From Sweltsa coloradensis (taxonomy: Eukaryota; Arthropoda; Insecta; Plecoptera; Chloroperlidae), in the NCBI GenBank assembly GCA_024449915.1, contig JAMZAV010001708.1, positions 1 to 64,000 of the forward strand: a stretch of 64,000 nt of DNA, given 5' to 3'. Positions 1 to 11,723 of the stretch are shown here, piece by piece (the stretch's first letter is position 1; every line of letters begins with the position of its first letter). The notes under the pieces are model-generated. The model was given only the letters and a program-made list of their open reading frames with translations. It made no database searches and was not told the DNA's origin. The position numbers and the translations under genes were made by a program.

Positions 1-503
1 CATTTCAACCTATATAATTGAGAAATTATAATTAGTCACATGCCACATAGTTTTGATTGTGGACTTATTGAAACGGAGACAAAATTAAATCCACTTATTA
101 AATAAGCATTCTACATATTTCCTTGACCCAAGGGTCAGAGTTAAAATTAATTAACTTCTAAATCACTAATGAGTGGTCGTTGAATCTTTCTCGAAACGAG
201 AAAAACTTGTTTCTTCTTGAATTTATGCCGGACTTGGCGCATTACTTAGTAACATTAGATATGGTTGCCCAATGTCTATGGAGGTGTGTATACAAGACGA
301 GGATGTAGGCAAATTCCTGTAAGCTTTGGCTGACTGACACCACTATTGGTTGACAGTTTGCATAGTTTGTCATCACGAAAGTGGAAATGAAGGGCTAACA
401 GTCACACTTTTCTAAAAATTAATTTAAACAAATAAACTAATTTTTACGTTTTGACTAAAAAGTTAAAAATATACCATATTCGTGAACTGAAGGGAAAATA
501 TTG
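1..503. other. Intergenic, nothing recognised
   Basis: AT-rich sequence with no convincing coding potential, RNA gene or clear repeat boundary. It precedes the first family A repeat. Confidence 0.5.
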
Positions 504-966
504 ATTGGATGAGCGAAGCGAAGACTTCAATTTACTGATCCCCCCAAAACAATTAGCTCAGGTGTTTTTTTCTGTTTGTTTGCGCTCTACCGAGAAAATA
601 GCATATGCAATCTTGATGAAAATTTGAGAAGACCTTCGAAATCTCTGAACTTAGAACTGCCACGTTTTTTTGTACAATCGATCAAATATTTCTTATGATT
701 ATCGTACTTTTACGATTTTTTCGATATTTAATTAGATATTTTCATGACATTTTGCCCGCGACCGGGCAAACGGCTACTCCGAACTTGATAAAACTTTAAG
801 AAAACGTTTAAAATCACTGAAGTTATATCGTATGATTTTAGAGACATTTTGAAGAAATATTTCCCCTGAATTTTAATACGATATTTTCGTGATATTTGGA
901 CCGATAATCAACCACAACAGCTCATCCATCAACGCATCTGGAAAAAGCGTGAGCGAAGCGGCCTAG
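504..966 (+). repeat. Dispersed repeat family A, copy 1
   Basis: The copy begins TTGGATGAGCGAAGCGAAG and ends with an AACGC/GCGT hairpin-like segment followed by GCGAAGCGGCCTAG. It matches 48724-49213 almost end to end, and 11031-11330 (minus) and 31438-31611 in part. There is no coding capacity, so it is a non-autonomous dispersed element. The CTAG end with a short upstream stem is reminiscent of Helitron 3' ends, but that assignment is a guess. Confidence 0.7.
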
Positions 967-1127
967 AAATCTACAACAATGTAAAACTCGCCATGTTTAA
1001 ACGCCGTCCGCGGTGGCTCATACGATTGGGGTGCAGCGTACAACACTACAAGGAGGACGCGTGTTCGAGTATATCACTCTCATCTATCACACCTCGTCTC
1101 TAAGAGCAAAGACAGTATTGTTTTTGC

Positions 1128-1400
1128 TCGGGCCAACTTTTTTACAATGTTAGAAAAATTCGCTTGATCGGCAAATCCAGCTAATTTCACATACAGTCCG
1201 GACCACTTTTCGACTTCCGATTTTCACAAAAAAAAAAAAAAAAATTTGGGGGACGATGTTAACAAGGGATGAACGAAATTGTCGCTATCAGAGACATTTT
1301 AACATTTTCAATTTTTTTTCCCCTTATAAAAAGTTTTGTAAGATTCCCAAAAATTTAAATTTTTTTTACATTTACTGTCATTTTACTAAAAAAAGAAAAA
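1128..1400 (+). repeat. Dispersed repeat family I, copy 1
   Basis: It shares an ordered series of blocks with 57420-57660: TTTTTACAATGTTA, AATTTCACAT, GGACCACTTTT, GACGATGTTAA and CATTTTAACATTTT. The two copies are in the same orientation and clearly diverged. No ORF or termini were resolved. Confidence 0.5.
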
Positions 1401-1844
1401 CCAATTATTAGAAAATTTCACTGATACACCTTTCTTACTTTTCTTACATAATAAATTTTTTGGTAAAACCCATAACTCGATAAGACAAACGAAAAAGGGT
1501 TTTTCAAGTGATCCGACTAAAAAAACTGGTAAACCCAAAAACCCATTCAAAATAACAATATGCAAATTTTCCCTATTTGCTAACTCCCAAAAGGGTGTCC
1601 TTTTCCCTTTTAAAACCAGCCCTTTTTTCCCGCTTATATCCCCCTTACCCCCGGGAAAAATTTTTAAAACGGGAAATTTCGGGCCCTGAAAGGTGCTAAA
1701 TTGCCCCCTGGGGCAGGTTTCCACGAAAAATTTAAAATTTAAAAAGAAAAAATTAGCCATTTTGACAATCTACGGGTAAAGGCATACTTGATCTCCATCA
1801 ACACTTACTCTCACAATGACCACGAATTAGGTACTTAGTATTTT

Positions 1845-2023
1845 TATAAATATAAATCATTGGACTTTTTCACTGTTATTAACAAAATATTTTTTTTTAA
1901 AAGTATTTTTCGATTTTTTTAACAGAAATCTTTATCAAAAGATTTCTGTAAAAAAATCGAAATATCACTTTTTAAAAAAATATTTTTTTAAACTAACAGA
2001 GTCCAAATGATTTATATTTATAA
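1845..2023. repeat. Near-perfect palindrome (foldback), ~85-bp arms
   Basis: The left arm begins TATAAATATAAATCAT and the right arm ends with its complement. The centre lies near 1935 (CAGAAATCTTTATCAAAAGATTTCTG). Arms are AT-rich with small indels and almost no spacer, so the sequence could extrude as a cruciform. It may be a foldback MITE; target duplications were not resolved. Confidence 0.75.
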
Positions 2024-5000
2024 CGTTCTACGTTATATGTTTTTTTTTTTTTATACTTATACTTACAATCCTCATCAAACCCGGGTACGCCTCCAAACCC
2101 TCGAGGGCCCCGCTGGACTCAGGAGGACGCAGAGAGCGTCGGACGCTCCGGTGCATAGACGCCACCCCATCACTTTACAGTTAGCCTAAAAACACGAGCA
2201 TACTTCACTTCACTACACACTTCAAAAACACACTCAAAACGGCCACCCCCAACAACAATGTCTTTATCAATTTTAAATTTAATCTAAAATCACAAATCGC
2301 TTTTTTCCAATTTGGGCGTTCATTTAAATAATTCTTCAATATTCTTTAAAAAAAATTTTTACCCCAAAGTGTAAATTCCTTTAAAATTGCCCCCAATATT
2401 AAAAATTTTTTAATATATTAAAATAACAAATCGATTTTTCCCAGTTTTAAGGCGTTCACTGACAATGAAGCCTATTTAAAAAATTGTTGACACCCAAAAT
2501 TCTAGGTTTTCTTAAAATTCCAATCTAAATTTTAAATTTTAACCTAAAACCAAAATCGATATTTCCAGTTTAGGCGTCACATTAAAATCTCTATAAAAAT
2601 TTTTTTCGATCTTTTTTCCAAAAAAAAAATTCCAAAGGCAATCCTTACACGCTCAATTTTTTTACTAACGACTTCACTTGAGATGAAGAAGATCCGTTTA
2701 AAAAACCCCCATAAGCACCTAAAAATTTATAAGCAAACCCACTTCAACGTATCACACCTCAAGATGGGTTGAAGTCACGGGCCCTATTTTAATGTCTAAT
2801 TAGCAAACTGCTTTTTTGGTAACACACCCCCACCTTATCAAAACAAATTTAAAATACAGTTTGTATAATGATTTTTGTTGGTTATTTATTATTACAAAAA
2901 TGCGATGCCCCACAAATTGTGATTAAAGAGAAAAGTATTTTTGTTTTTGGGGTGTAAGTAGTGGGCTGGAAAAATTTTTTCAACAAATTTAAGGATGGTC
3001 TTACAATCCCATCAGACACTTTTTTAAATCGAGTAAATATTTGATTGAAACGATTTCGACACTTCAAAAATTAGTTGGAATAACAGAAGTATTTTTTGAG
3101 AATTTTTTTTTTTTCTTTTGGTTTTAAAAATTGGGTTTTGCACACTATTCCGAAGTTGTGGAAATTTTGAAGTGTCACAAATTGATTTGTATTGTAAGAT
3201 CGAAGTTTTGGGTCACACAATCGTGACGTAGGCGATTCTTTAATCGGAACTATACATTTGATCGAAATTTTAAAATTTTCCCAAATTCAAAAATTAGCTT
3301 TTTTTTGTAACAAAAAAACCAAGCAGGTTTGAGATACCATGTAAATATTTTGGGGTTACACCAATTTTTTTATAGTTGCCGGCAATTTTAAAAATAGTGT
3401 TCCCAAACAATCGCTATATTCAACGATTTTTAAATCAAACAGATACTTAATCAAAGTATATTTTAAAACACTTTCCAAAATAGTTCGAATCGATAAGTTG
3501 TTTTGGAAGAGCTTCTCTTTTGGATTAAAAATGGATTGCCTTAGACTTGAGGGGGTATTGTCCATTCAATAAAACGTCCGCCCTTTTTTTTTAAATTGAA
3601 CCCAAAAATTTTTTAACGAATTATTACGTTTTTTGACATTAAAAAATTTGAAAAATATCTATTTTTGAACCTTTCAAAAAACCGTAAAACATTTTCGATG
3701 ACACTTTTTTCAAATTTTTTCAAAAATGATGAAATATAAATCTGGGTATTTTTTGAAACAAAGTTAAAATAATTCCCATAAAAGTGATGTGTGGAGTGAG
3801 AAGAGGAAAGAGGAAAAAGTCCGTGCCCCTGCGCCGAGCCGCCAACCACGCATTTTTCCCGAAACCCACCGCGCGCGCCATCACGCTACACTGACTTTTC
3901 ACACTTCCCTGTTTTTGGCGAAAATCGCCGACATATCCGAAAATCGCGAGCACGGCCGGAGATAAAAGAGCGCCGACGGGCGAGCAGTTTTGATTGATTG
4001 AGACCCGTGTTTGCTAACTAATCGAAAAGCTGATGCAACAAGTGGTGAAGAAAAATAATGTAGATGTAGAAATCTGTCATCATTAGCGAAGCGAGAAAAA
4101 GAATTTCGGATTTTTTATTTTGCACTTATTTTTCAACGTAAAACATTTTTTCAATGTATGTACTTAAACTTATGTATGGGGGTTTCCTTTCACATTTATT
4201 TATTTTTGTTATTTTTTCTTGGGGGGAATTTAAATTTCATTGCACATTTTTTTTTAAATTTTGTCATGAAAATTATATTTAAAAACAAATGAATTGAAAT
4301 TTCTTTCACTTTATTTTTAAAATTTAAAACATGAAAATTAAATTAAAAAACAATTGGAGTTAAAGGTTCATTGCACATTTATTTCAAATTACGTCTGAAA
4401 ATTTAAAATTAAAATGAAATGAATTTAAATGTTCATACACAAATTAAAAACAATATTATGGTAAATTAAAATATTGGGGATAGACGAACCTATGGTTTTA
4501 GAAAAACAAAATTGGCTATGTGTAGCGTCCTCTTTTTCTGTGACTGATAAGCACATTTTGCAAAAAACGCGAGTATTGTATTAAAACCCCCTAAATTTTT
4601 ATAGTTTATTTCCAAAACATTCTCATTAGTTGGTGTTAAAAATTCTCTTCAACTAACTTTTGTGATATCAATTTTTTTTAGAGGTAAGTGAAAATAGCAT
4701 TTTCAAGTGTCATTTTATAGCGTTTTGTAGCATCTATTTTTTTTGCCACCTTCAAATACTTGTGGTATGAAGAATTTTCATAGTATTATTTTGAAATTAT
4801 GTCATCAAGGTTGAATCAATATCAATGCATAAAAATGTGATAAACAAACTATCCTACTATGAAAAATAAAATAGAATGGGACTGGAAAACCCTTAGTTTT
4901 AAGTGAAAAAATACGCTTTGTAGCATCTATTCACAAATCGCTATTTCACGTACCCTCTAATAATAGTCTTGTTTACTGAGTTGTGTTAGTTTAACGACGT

Positions 5001-5194
5001 ACATTAGCTCATTCAATAATTATATGTATTTACGAATTTTTAAATATGCAATTTAACAAAATATTTTAGGACGGTCTGGGTGTAGACTATTAAGAAATTC
5101 ACAGTAACTTTTCCCCTGATCATAAGCCTGTATCTATTATTAGTTGAAGTGTGTATTTGCATCAACCCTATTTTCCCAAGTTTGATAGTTTTGC
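2024..5194. other. AT-rich intergenic DNA, no gene seen
   Basis: This stretch is dominated by A/T homopolymers. The short ORFs on both strands have low-complexity translations and no recognisable domain. 4000-4100 contains a GCGAAGCG-type motif like those in families A and B, but no boundaries could be set. Confidence 0.5.
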
Positions 5195-5340
5195 ATAGGT
5201 AATGATTGTTATAATGTTGTTGAATTTTTTCTGTTTGTTATTTTAAAAAAATATTTATTTTTTATAAGGTTTGAAAGTCACCAAGTGTGTTTGGAGATCT
5301 GCTCTTTTCTGCCATCCTTTGTGACACATTTAATCAATGA
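5195..5340 (+). repeat. Dispersed repeat family G, copy 1
   Basis: It shares ATTGTTATAATGTTGTTGA, TTATAAGGTTT, GTCACCAAGTG and GCTCTTTTCTGCCATCCTT with 10637-10735 (+) and 11583-11723 (minus). There is no ORF. Confidence 0.7.
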
Positions 5341-5827
5341 ATGTGATGCTGAACAAAATTAATAAATAATATAAAAATGACCCCGTGGTCAAGTAAGATA
5401 TTTATACTATAGTTACAATGACAACTTGTTGCGTGGACTTGCAAGGAAAGCGGGCACCATAGATACAAATATAGAGGAAACTAGCAGAACATCTAGGAGG
5501 CAGTGGAATGGAAGTATAAATAGTCCGCAACATAAAAGCACCACTCGGATGCCACTGTTCCAGTATTTGTTTTAACAGCTGCTTCACTGTGGCTTTCCAC
5601 CTTCTGTTCTTAGCTCCTATAAATACTAATATTGGCTGGAGCTCAATCACACATTTTGATACGAGTGAATTCACTTAGTTACATCAACAACTTTACAAAA
5701 GGTGAACAAATTGTCAGTTATTTATCATAACAAACAATAATATAATGGGCCATCACATCTTACACAATGTTAATATGTCCCTTTGTTTAGTTGCCAAATC
5801 CAAGGAATTTTAATTTTAATACATTAA

Positions 5828-6040
5828 GGCCCAGTTTCCATCACTGTCATAAGAATTGTTTTAGCTATAAGAAATCCGATATTCTGATTAATTAGTAATG
5901 TTTTATTGGCCTGTCATAATGAAGTTACTAGGCCTACTAATGATTGGCCGGTCGTAGGAACTAATTGTTATTGTTATTAGCTGTTACAACAATTTCTTAT
6001 AACTTAAACAAAAACAATTCTTGCGAGGGTGATGTAAATG
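5828..6040. repeat. MITE-like element with ~40-bp inverted ends
   Basis: The left end GGCCCAGTTTCCATCAC, followed by AAGAATTGTTTTAGCTATAAGAAAT, is mirrored on the right by ATTTCTTATAACTTAAACAAAAACAATTCTT and GTGATG. It is about 213 bp and non-coding. Target duplication was not resolved. Confidence 0.6.
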
Positions 6041-7980
6041 TACATTCTTTAGCTTTTTGACATAATTTACTTTCTCATGGGAAAACCTGACCAAAGTGCA
6101 AAAACTAGAATTCAGAGTTTGGACAATTTGTGGTTTATGAAATAAATTTTCATCCTAAAATTTTATGTTTCAGGAGGCATGTTGTTTCGAAAGGAATGAG
6201 CATATGTATATCAGACCATGGATTTTTAATACTCTCCATCATCAGACAACATTTCTGTATTTCAGTTATAATGTCTCCGAAGCTTGAGAAATGACTACAA
6301 ACAAAACGGTCTCTTTTACGTCACATTTACGGTCAGTTATTGAACAAAATGGACATTGTAATGAAAGGTACACGCACATCATTCAAACAATTTGGGTGAA
6401 TATTTAAATCTACATTCAAAGCGTATTTTTGTGTTATTTGTGACTTGGTCCTTGTCGGTCTATACATTAGAAGGTTCAATGGTTTGTTCAAGTTTCCTTG
6501 AATTAATGGACAAAACATATACTTTATATGAAGGATGTATTGTTGTATTTTATTAAATCTTTGCACATTTTGATTCTGAATTGATTCTGTTGACTCTGAA
6601 CCATCTAATGCAGACTTACCCAAAAGTGGTCCAAAATTTCGAAATTAGTTGGATTTGTCGATTAAGCAATAATTGAAAAAAAACAATTCCACATTGTTAA
6701 CAGAAAAATGGCCAGAGCTCATCACCGCAGCCAAGCCGCGGTGCGCTACACATTTAAGCACCTTATACAGCAAGCAGAGTTAGGGTGATTTCGAGGTGTC
6801 ACCCAGCCATCATGAAACGTGATAAGATGTGTGATGTGATATTACGTTTAAATTAGAAAAAAAAAACTTGGATGAACTACGTTTAAATTAATAATTGTAA
6901 ATTCTATTTTTCCATCTTTTCAAGGATGGATGCTGTTACGGAACACTGCACGTTTATGAATTAAGAATGCGCCAATGTGGAAGATGAGCTTGGCCCTTTT
7001 AAGATCTCAATTCTTTGTTGTTTGGCTGTATTTTTACAAGTTTTTGTTATTTGTGTGATAACCTACAAACCCATACCTCGGATTGGGAGTGTACTCAAGT
7101 ACCCTTGACACCCTCAACACGTCGTGTGCTAGGGGGGGGGGGGAGTCCCTTGATATATTGCACTTTATTGATCAGTCCACACACACGCCTGTGACAGATT
7201 GCTGTTGTCTGCTAGTGGACAGGGCATGTATGTTATAGCTGACCTTGAGAGTCGGACGCAAGCTTGACATTAATTGTCAGCTGACAGCGGCTCGTGTGCG
7301 TGATAATGATGCGACATGATGGTGATGATTATCAAGTAGGAGGCGACGGGGTGGGTTAATAGGGTACAGACATCTAGGTTATGTGACAGAAGATCTGTAG
7401 ATTCAAGTGCGCGTGCTGGCCCGTTGGAAAGGATTGTGGAATATCTGTGATCACATGTTACGTAGACGTGCAGTGTGCCACTCACTTGGAGATGACCGAT
7501 TGGAGAGTTGTTGTAAAGCAGCCACTCTCCCACAATGCTTTATAGTGGGGGAGCATAGGGTGAGAAAACATGCTTCCGTGGCAGCTTAGGTGAAAGAGCT
7601 ATGTATGTGGTATCAATCGATTCGTATTGATCCATAGATAAACAATTTCGATGGTGAGAGTCTTGATTTTTTGGCTGAGACCGGCCATATCTAAAACAAG
7701 ATGGCCGCCGCTTTCGAATTTTAAACTAGCGTATCTTCGTAAATATTTGACTGATTTCAATTTCAAAGGTACCATTCGAAAGGTAAATGATAGAAATTTA
7801 AATAAATGTTTAGAAATTTGCACGAAAATCCAATATGTTTGAGGTTATGTTACAAAAACTTTAACTGTTCACTTTACACTTTCTCGTTATGGAACAATAC
7901 TTACTAGGTAAAAAGGTTTTACATTTTCTCAAGTTGCATTTTTGATAATGATGATGATGATAATGATTTGTGTTGCTTAA
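6041..7980. other. Intergenic, no gene supported
   Basis: The short ORFs in this stretch on either strand overlap one another and lack domains. Around 6330 and 6610-6660 there are short blocks resembling family I (ACGGTCAGTTA; a GGTCC/GGACC block). A G-run lies at 7133-7143. Confidence 0.45.
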
Positions 7981-7987
7981 CGACGAT

Positions 7988-8140
7988 GAGGAGCCGCCTG
8001 AATAGAGTCGACTGGAACAACGTCGACCACCTCGTGTGTAGTGTACTTTCTTTGTTCCTCCTAACCTTTCGTTGTGCAAGGCCTGAACAAACGAGGTGGT
8101 CGACGTTTTTCCAGTCGACGCTATTCAGCGTCCCCCTAAT
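7988..8140. repeat. Foldback element family F, short copy
   Basis: Inverted arms at about 7997-8035 and 8091-8129 match at roughly 36 of 39 positions (left arm ...GTCGACTGGAACAACGTCGAC...). The spacer contains GTGTAGTGTACTTTC and TTGTGCAAGGCCTG, which also occur in the larger foldback at 59303-59717. It is therefore a second member of that family with a shorter core. Confidence 0.8.
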
Positions 8141-8288
8141 CGTATGTGCCACCGCGGACGGATATAATGACATTGGTGATTCTAAAAATCGTCAAGTACT
8201 AACCTATGCAACAAAGCAATTTGAATTTTCTACTCCTGACAGAAAGACAGAATGGACAGACAGACATACAGACGATAGGCAATTATAG

Positions 8289-8440
8289 GCAGATCTATAA
8301 TGCACAAACATCCCAGAAGTTATTCAGTTCACCGTCTCGGTATAGCTTAGTGGTAAAGCATCTGACCGGAAATTGGGAGACCGGGATTCGATACCTGGCT
8401 GAGATAGATTTTTTTCCTGGATTCACATAAATATAATAAG
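8289..8440 (+). repeat. tRNA-derived SINE, copy 1
   Basis: The tRNA-like part lies at about 8334-8406, with an A-box-like TAGCTTAGTGG and a B-box GGATTCGATACC. GTCTCGG and CTGAGAT can pair as an acceptor-like stem. It is flanked by TCTATAATG upstream and a body ending ATAATAAGTAGACAGA, which runs into a CAGA tail. Related copies lie at 8642, 27880, 36700, 46609 and 46765. Dispersed copies with shared non-tRNA flanks mean this is not a functional tRNA gene. Confidence 0.75.
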
Positions 8441-8489
8441 TAGACAGACAGACAAACGGACAAACAGACATGCTGACTGACGGTCAGAT

Positions 8490-8578
<89 letters not shown>

Positions 8579-8645
8579 TAGACAGACAGGCAGACAGGCA
8601 GACATGACGGACAGACAACACAGGCAGACAGACAGACAGACAGAT
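8441..8645. repeat. (CAGA)n microsatellite / SINE tail
   Basis: A long CAGA tetranucleotide tract with scattered variants. It directly follows the 3' end of one SINE and runs into the next SINE. The Cys/Leu/Ser-rich minus-strand ORFs across it are artefacts of the repeat. Confidence 0.9.
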
Positions 8646-8925
8646 CTATAATGAACCTACAATCCAGGCAGAAGTAACTTAAGTTAACCGTCTCGGTACC
8701 TTAAACGTAAAGCATCAGACCGTCAATCGGAGACCGGGTTCAATACCTGGCTGATGGATTTTTTAATTTCTGGATTGATTTACACACATACAATATAAGT
8801 AGACATACAGCCAAACGAATGAACGGACGGACAGACAGACATATAGATAGACGGACGAACGGACATACAGACTGACGGTCAGATACAGACAGACATATAG
8901 ATAGACGGACAGACAACACAGGCAG
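8642..8925 (+). repeat. tRNA-derived SINE, copy 2, with CAGA-type tail
   Basis: The SINE runs to about 8800: TCTATAATG, a tRNA-like segment at 8690-8756 with B-box GGGTTCAATACC, then ATTTTTTAATTTCTGGATTG. A degenerate (GACA/GACG)n tail follows to about 8925. With the preceding copy it forms a tandem SINE-microsatellite pair. Confidence 0.7.
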
Positions 8926-10014
8926 GTGGATCAAGACGCGCGCCGCCAAGGTTCCGCCCATAAAACTAATGTAAATGTTTATTCTGCCATTAGAAGATCT
9001 CATCCGTCCGAAGTGTTTTCTAAGAGACTAATGTAACCTCCGAGTGTTAGGAGATCTTTATCGCGTGTGAGAGTCACTCGGGTGTTTACGCCGGCCCTCG
9101 GGCGAGATCGCCTCCATCCGTCATACTGACAGCGTGTTTGCTTTTAATTGGGATGGTTTATAACCTTGATTTCATGATAATATATAATTTAAAACGTGTG
9201 TTTGTTTATTGTAGCACTTAAAAGTTTAAATGCATTATTTTTTGTTAAAGCTGTGAATTCCAACATGAACGCAACAAGAATAGTGCTATACTCATGTGTT
9301 TATAGTGTAGAGTAATGGTGTGTATAGTAATAGTTTGGGACCCGAGTTTCGGACTTTTTTTCTATTGGTAAACACATGCCTAAGTAGTCCTTTGTTTCAA
9401 GTGTAACTGATGAAAAAAAATATTTTGTCTTTTCGTACTTTTACTTTTCGGATAACTCCCATGAAAATCAAAATTTGTTGGTTCTGAATTTTTGTCTGTT
9501 AGAAACCCAAATTAAAATTTATCGTACAAGGTCACTTCTGGTCAATGTTTGAGAAGTTTTCTTGATCAAACGGGGATGTATTTGGGAAAACGAGAGGATA
9601 ATACGTACGTACGTACACGAGGATTAGGAAAACCTTCCTGAGTACTCCCCCGCAAAAAGAGCATGATTGGGACGTAGTTCGAAAAGTACGAATGCATATT
9701 TTTGGTTACAATCATGGCGTCTCCGTGCTTAATTTATTATTTCAATTATCATCGTGGAGCAATAGAAACGTTAAGGGGCAACAAGACTTGCAAGAGAAAT
9801 ATATTAACAGCTGACCAATGTCAAAGAAGTGGGATAAAAAAGAAAGAACATAATGAAGTATCAAGAGGAGAGCTATTATAGAAACTATACTGATTAAAGA
9901 AACAACAGGGATTTAAATGACTTTTACTTGGTGGCTGAAGTGTATGTGAAACTTCATTGGCGATACATTTTGATATTTTGAATTTATATCTTTGGATTTG
10001 GTATGTTTGTGTTT
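8926..10014. other. Intergenic, nothing recognised
   Basis: No ORF with a domain, RNA gene or clear repeat termini. A short (ACGT)n run lies near 9602-9616. Confidence 0.5.
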
Positions 10015-10110
10015 TTTATGCTTTTAAATTTATTTTAATTTACAACTCAATGTAAAATGGCAGCAATGCTGTATTTGAGTGACTATTAAATAAATAAATA
10101 ATTTGAAGGG
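10015..10110 (+). repeat. LINE 3' end relic
   Basis: The sequence GGCAGCAATGCTGTATTTGAGTGAC is followed by ATTAAATAAATAAATAA, the kind of short 3' UTR with a TAAA tail left by 5'-truncated non-LTR retrotransposons. GGCAGCAATGCT recurs near 27790. No coding part survives here. Confidence 0.5.
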
Positions 10111-10369
10111 ATTTTGAACTTTGTCCATTTGAACACATAATACTACGATTGTACATTTTACTTTTTAACGATTGAGTGAGTATCCGTGTGTGCTTGTAAT
10201 AATACTAAGAAAGAGGTCAATGAGGGTCACTTGAGAAACACTTTTTAGTCACGTATGTGTTCTAAGATAACAAGACAGACAGCTCAAGTGTTGGTCCAGC
10301 CATTAGTACTTAGTAGAGTGGTTGAGTTGACACTTGAACAAGTGATACCAGGCCTTGCCTGGGGCTATT

Positions 10370-10555
10370 GACACACACACACACTCGCACACGCACACGC
10401 ACACGCACACGCACACGCACACGCACCGCACACGCACACGCACACGCACACGCACACGCACACGCACACGCAACGCACACGCACACGCACACGCACACCC
10501 ACACGCACAACGCAACGCACACGCACACGCACACGCACACGCACACGCACACACA
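10370..10555. repeat. (CACACG)n microsatellite
   Basis: About 185 bp of alternating purine-pyrimidine CA/CG hexamers with a few phase slips (GCACCGCAC, CGCAACGCAC). All ORFs across it, in both directions, are products of the repeat. The composition is favourable to Z-DNA. Confidence 0.95.
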
Positions 10556-10636
10556 CTCCCACGTACGTCTCACGAAATAACTGAATGTGACCTCCGATTG
10601 ACGTTGTTCTTCAACAAGGGTGACACAAAGCATTTA

Positions 10637-10735
10637 TTATATTTTTATATTTGTTACTTATAAGGTTTGCAGTCACCAAGTGAGTTAGGAGCTCTGCTCT
10701 TTTCTGCCATCCTTGTTACAAATTTAACTAACACT
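10637..10735 (+). repeat. Dispersed repeat family G, copy 2
   Basis: Contains TTATAAGGTTTGCAGTCACC and GCTCTTTTCTGCCATCCTTG. It is in opposite orientation to the copy at 11583-11723, so the two bracket about 850 bp as an inverted pair. Confidence 0.75.
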
Positions 10736-11030
10736 AGGAAAACGCTAAAGTCCCGTCGCGTTGATGGATGAGCGTTTTTGTAAGTTTTTAGTTTGCGTGG
10801 GATCTCTTTACTTATCAAGTGCTTTTTGAACGCATTGTAGGTGATTGTTGTCAAGTTTCTATTGTAACTTGTTAATTGTTATTAAATACCTCAAAAAACT
10901 TAATTAAAACCTTTATTTATATGGTTTCTGGATAATGTTTTCAACTTTTTCTTTCAAAAAGCAATACATCACTATAACCTTAATGTCCATGTGAAATATG
11001 AACGTTGTAGCCCCACCCGTTTGGTCAGAA

Positions 11031-11330
11031 TCGGCCCAAATGTCACGAAAATATCGCACTAAAAATCGAAAAAAATCGTTCAAGTACGATATTCATGAGA
11101 AATATTTCTTCGATTGTACCCAAAAACGTGGCAGGTCTAAGTTCAGAGATTTCGAAGGTCCCCTCCAAAATTTTCATCAAGATCGCATATGCCGTTTGTC
11201 CCGGAATCGTGCGAACAAACAAGACAGAAAAACAAACAAAAAAAAACAAAACATAAAAACATTAGAGCTAAATTTTTTAAAGAGGTCAGTGAAATTGAAG
11301 TTTTCGCTTCGCTCGCTACGCTCATCCAGA
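11031..11330 (-). repeat. Family A copy, minus strand, truncated
   Basis: This is the reverse complement of family A from TTGGATGAGC (right edge) to the GATATTTGGGCCGAT block (left edge). The CTAG end is missing. It directly abuts the palindrome that starts at 11331. The ORFs crossing it are AT-rich translations without domains. Confidence 0.7.
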
Positions 11331-11578
11331 AATGTGTTGCGGGACAAATAATAAATTTAAAAAATAAAATTATACAAACAATAAATAAAATAATAGTAAA
11401 TAATAATGATACTGAAAATTTAAAACCAAAAACCAAACGATATTATATTTTTTTTATTTATACTATATCGTTTGGTTTTTGGTTTTAAATTTTCAGTATC
11501 ATTATTATTTACTATTATTTTATTTATTGTTTGTTTAATTTTAATTTTTTAAATTTATTATTTGTTCCGCAACACATT
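11331..11578. repeat. Long near-perfect palindrome, ~120-bp arms
   Basis: The left arm 11331-11454 starts AATGTGTTGCGG and the right arm 11463-11578 ends CCGCAACACATT. Only about 8-10 bp separate them at the centre, in the AT-rich run around 11455-11462. The arms differ by a few small changes. A transcript would form a hairpin of more than 100 bp. Confidence 0.9.
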
Positions 11579-11582
11579 TTGT

Positions 11583-11723
11583 TAATTAAATTTGTAACAA
11601 GGATGGCAGAAAAGAGCAGAGCTCCTAACTCACTTGGTGACTGCCAACCTTATAAGTTACAATAAATATATTTTAAAAAGATACCAACAAGAAATATCAA
11701 CAACATTATAACAATCATTAATA
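11583..11723 (-). repeat. Dispersed repeat family G, copy 3
   Basis: This is the reverse complement of copies 1 and 2 (AAGGATGGCAGAAAAGAGC, CTTGGTGACTGCC, AACATTATAACAATCATT). It lies immediately outside the large palindrome. Confidence 0.75.

Noticed and set aside
1386..1760. 124-codon minus-strand ORF
   Set aside because: Phe/Lys-rich product of AT-rich sequence with no domain, partly overlapping repeat family I.
8347..9003. Minus-strand Cys/Leu/Ser/Val-rich ORFs
   Set aside because: They read through (CAGA)n tracts and SINE bodies; no signal beyond the repeat.
10303..10663. Several ORFs of 65-107 codons on both strands, rich in Cys/Val/Ala or His/Thr
   Set aside because: All are translations of the (CACACG)n microsatellite.
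10998..11488. Overlapping ORFs of ~100 codons on both strands
   Set aside because: They cross a family A repeat and a long palindrome; not preserved in the other family A copies.
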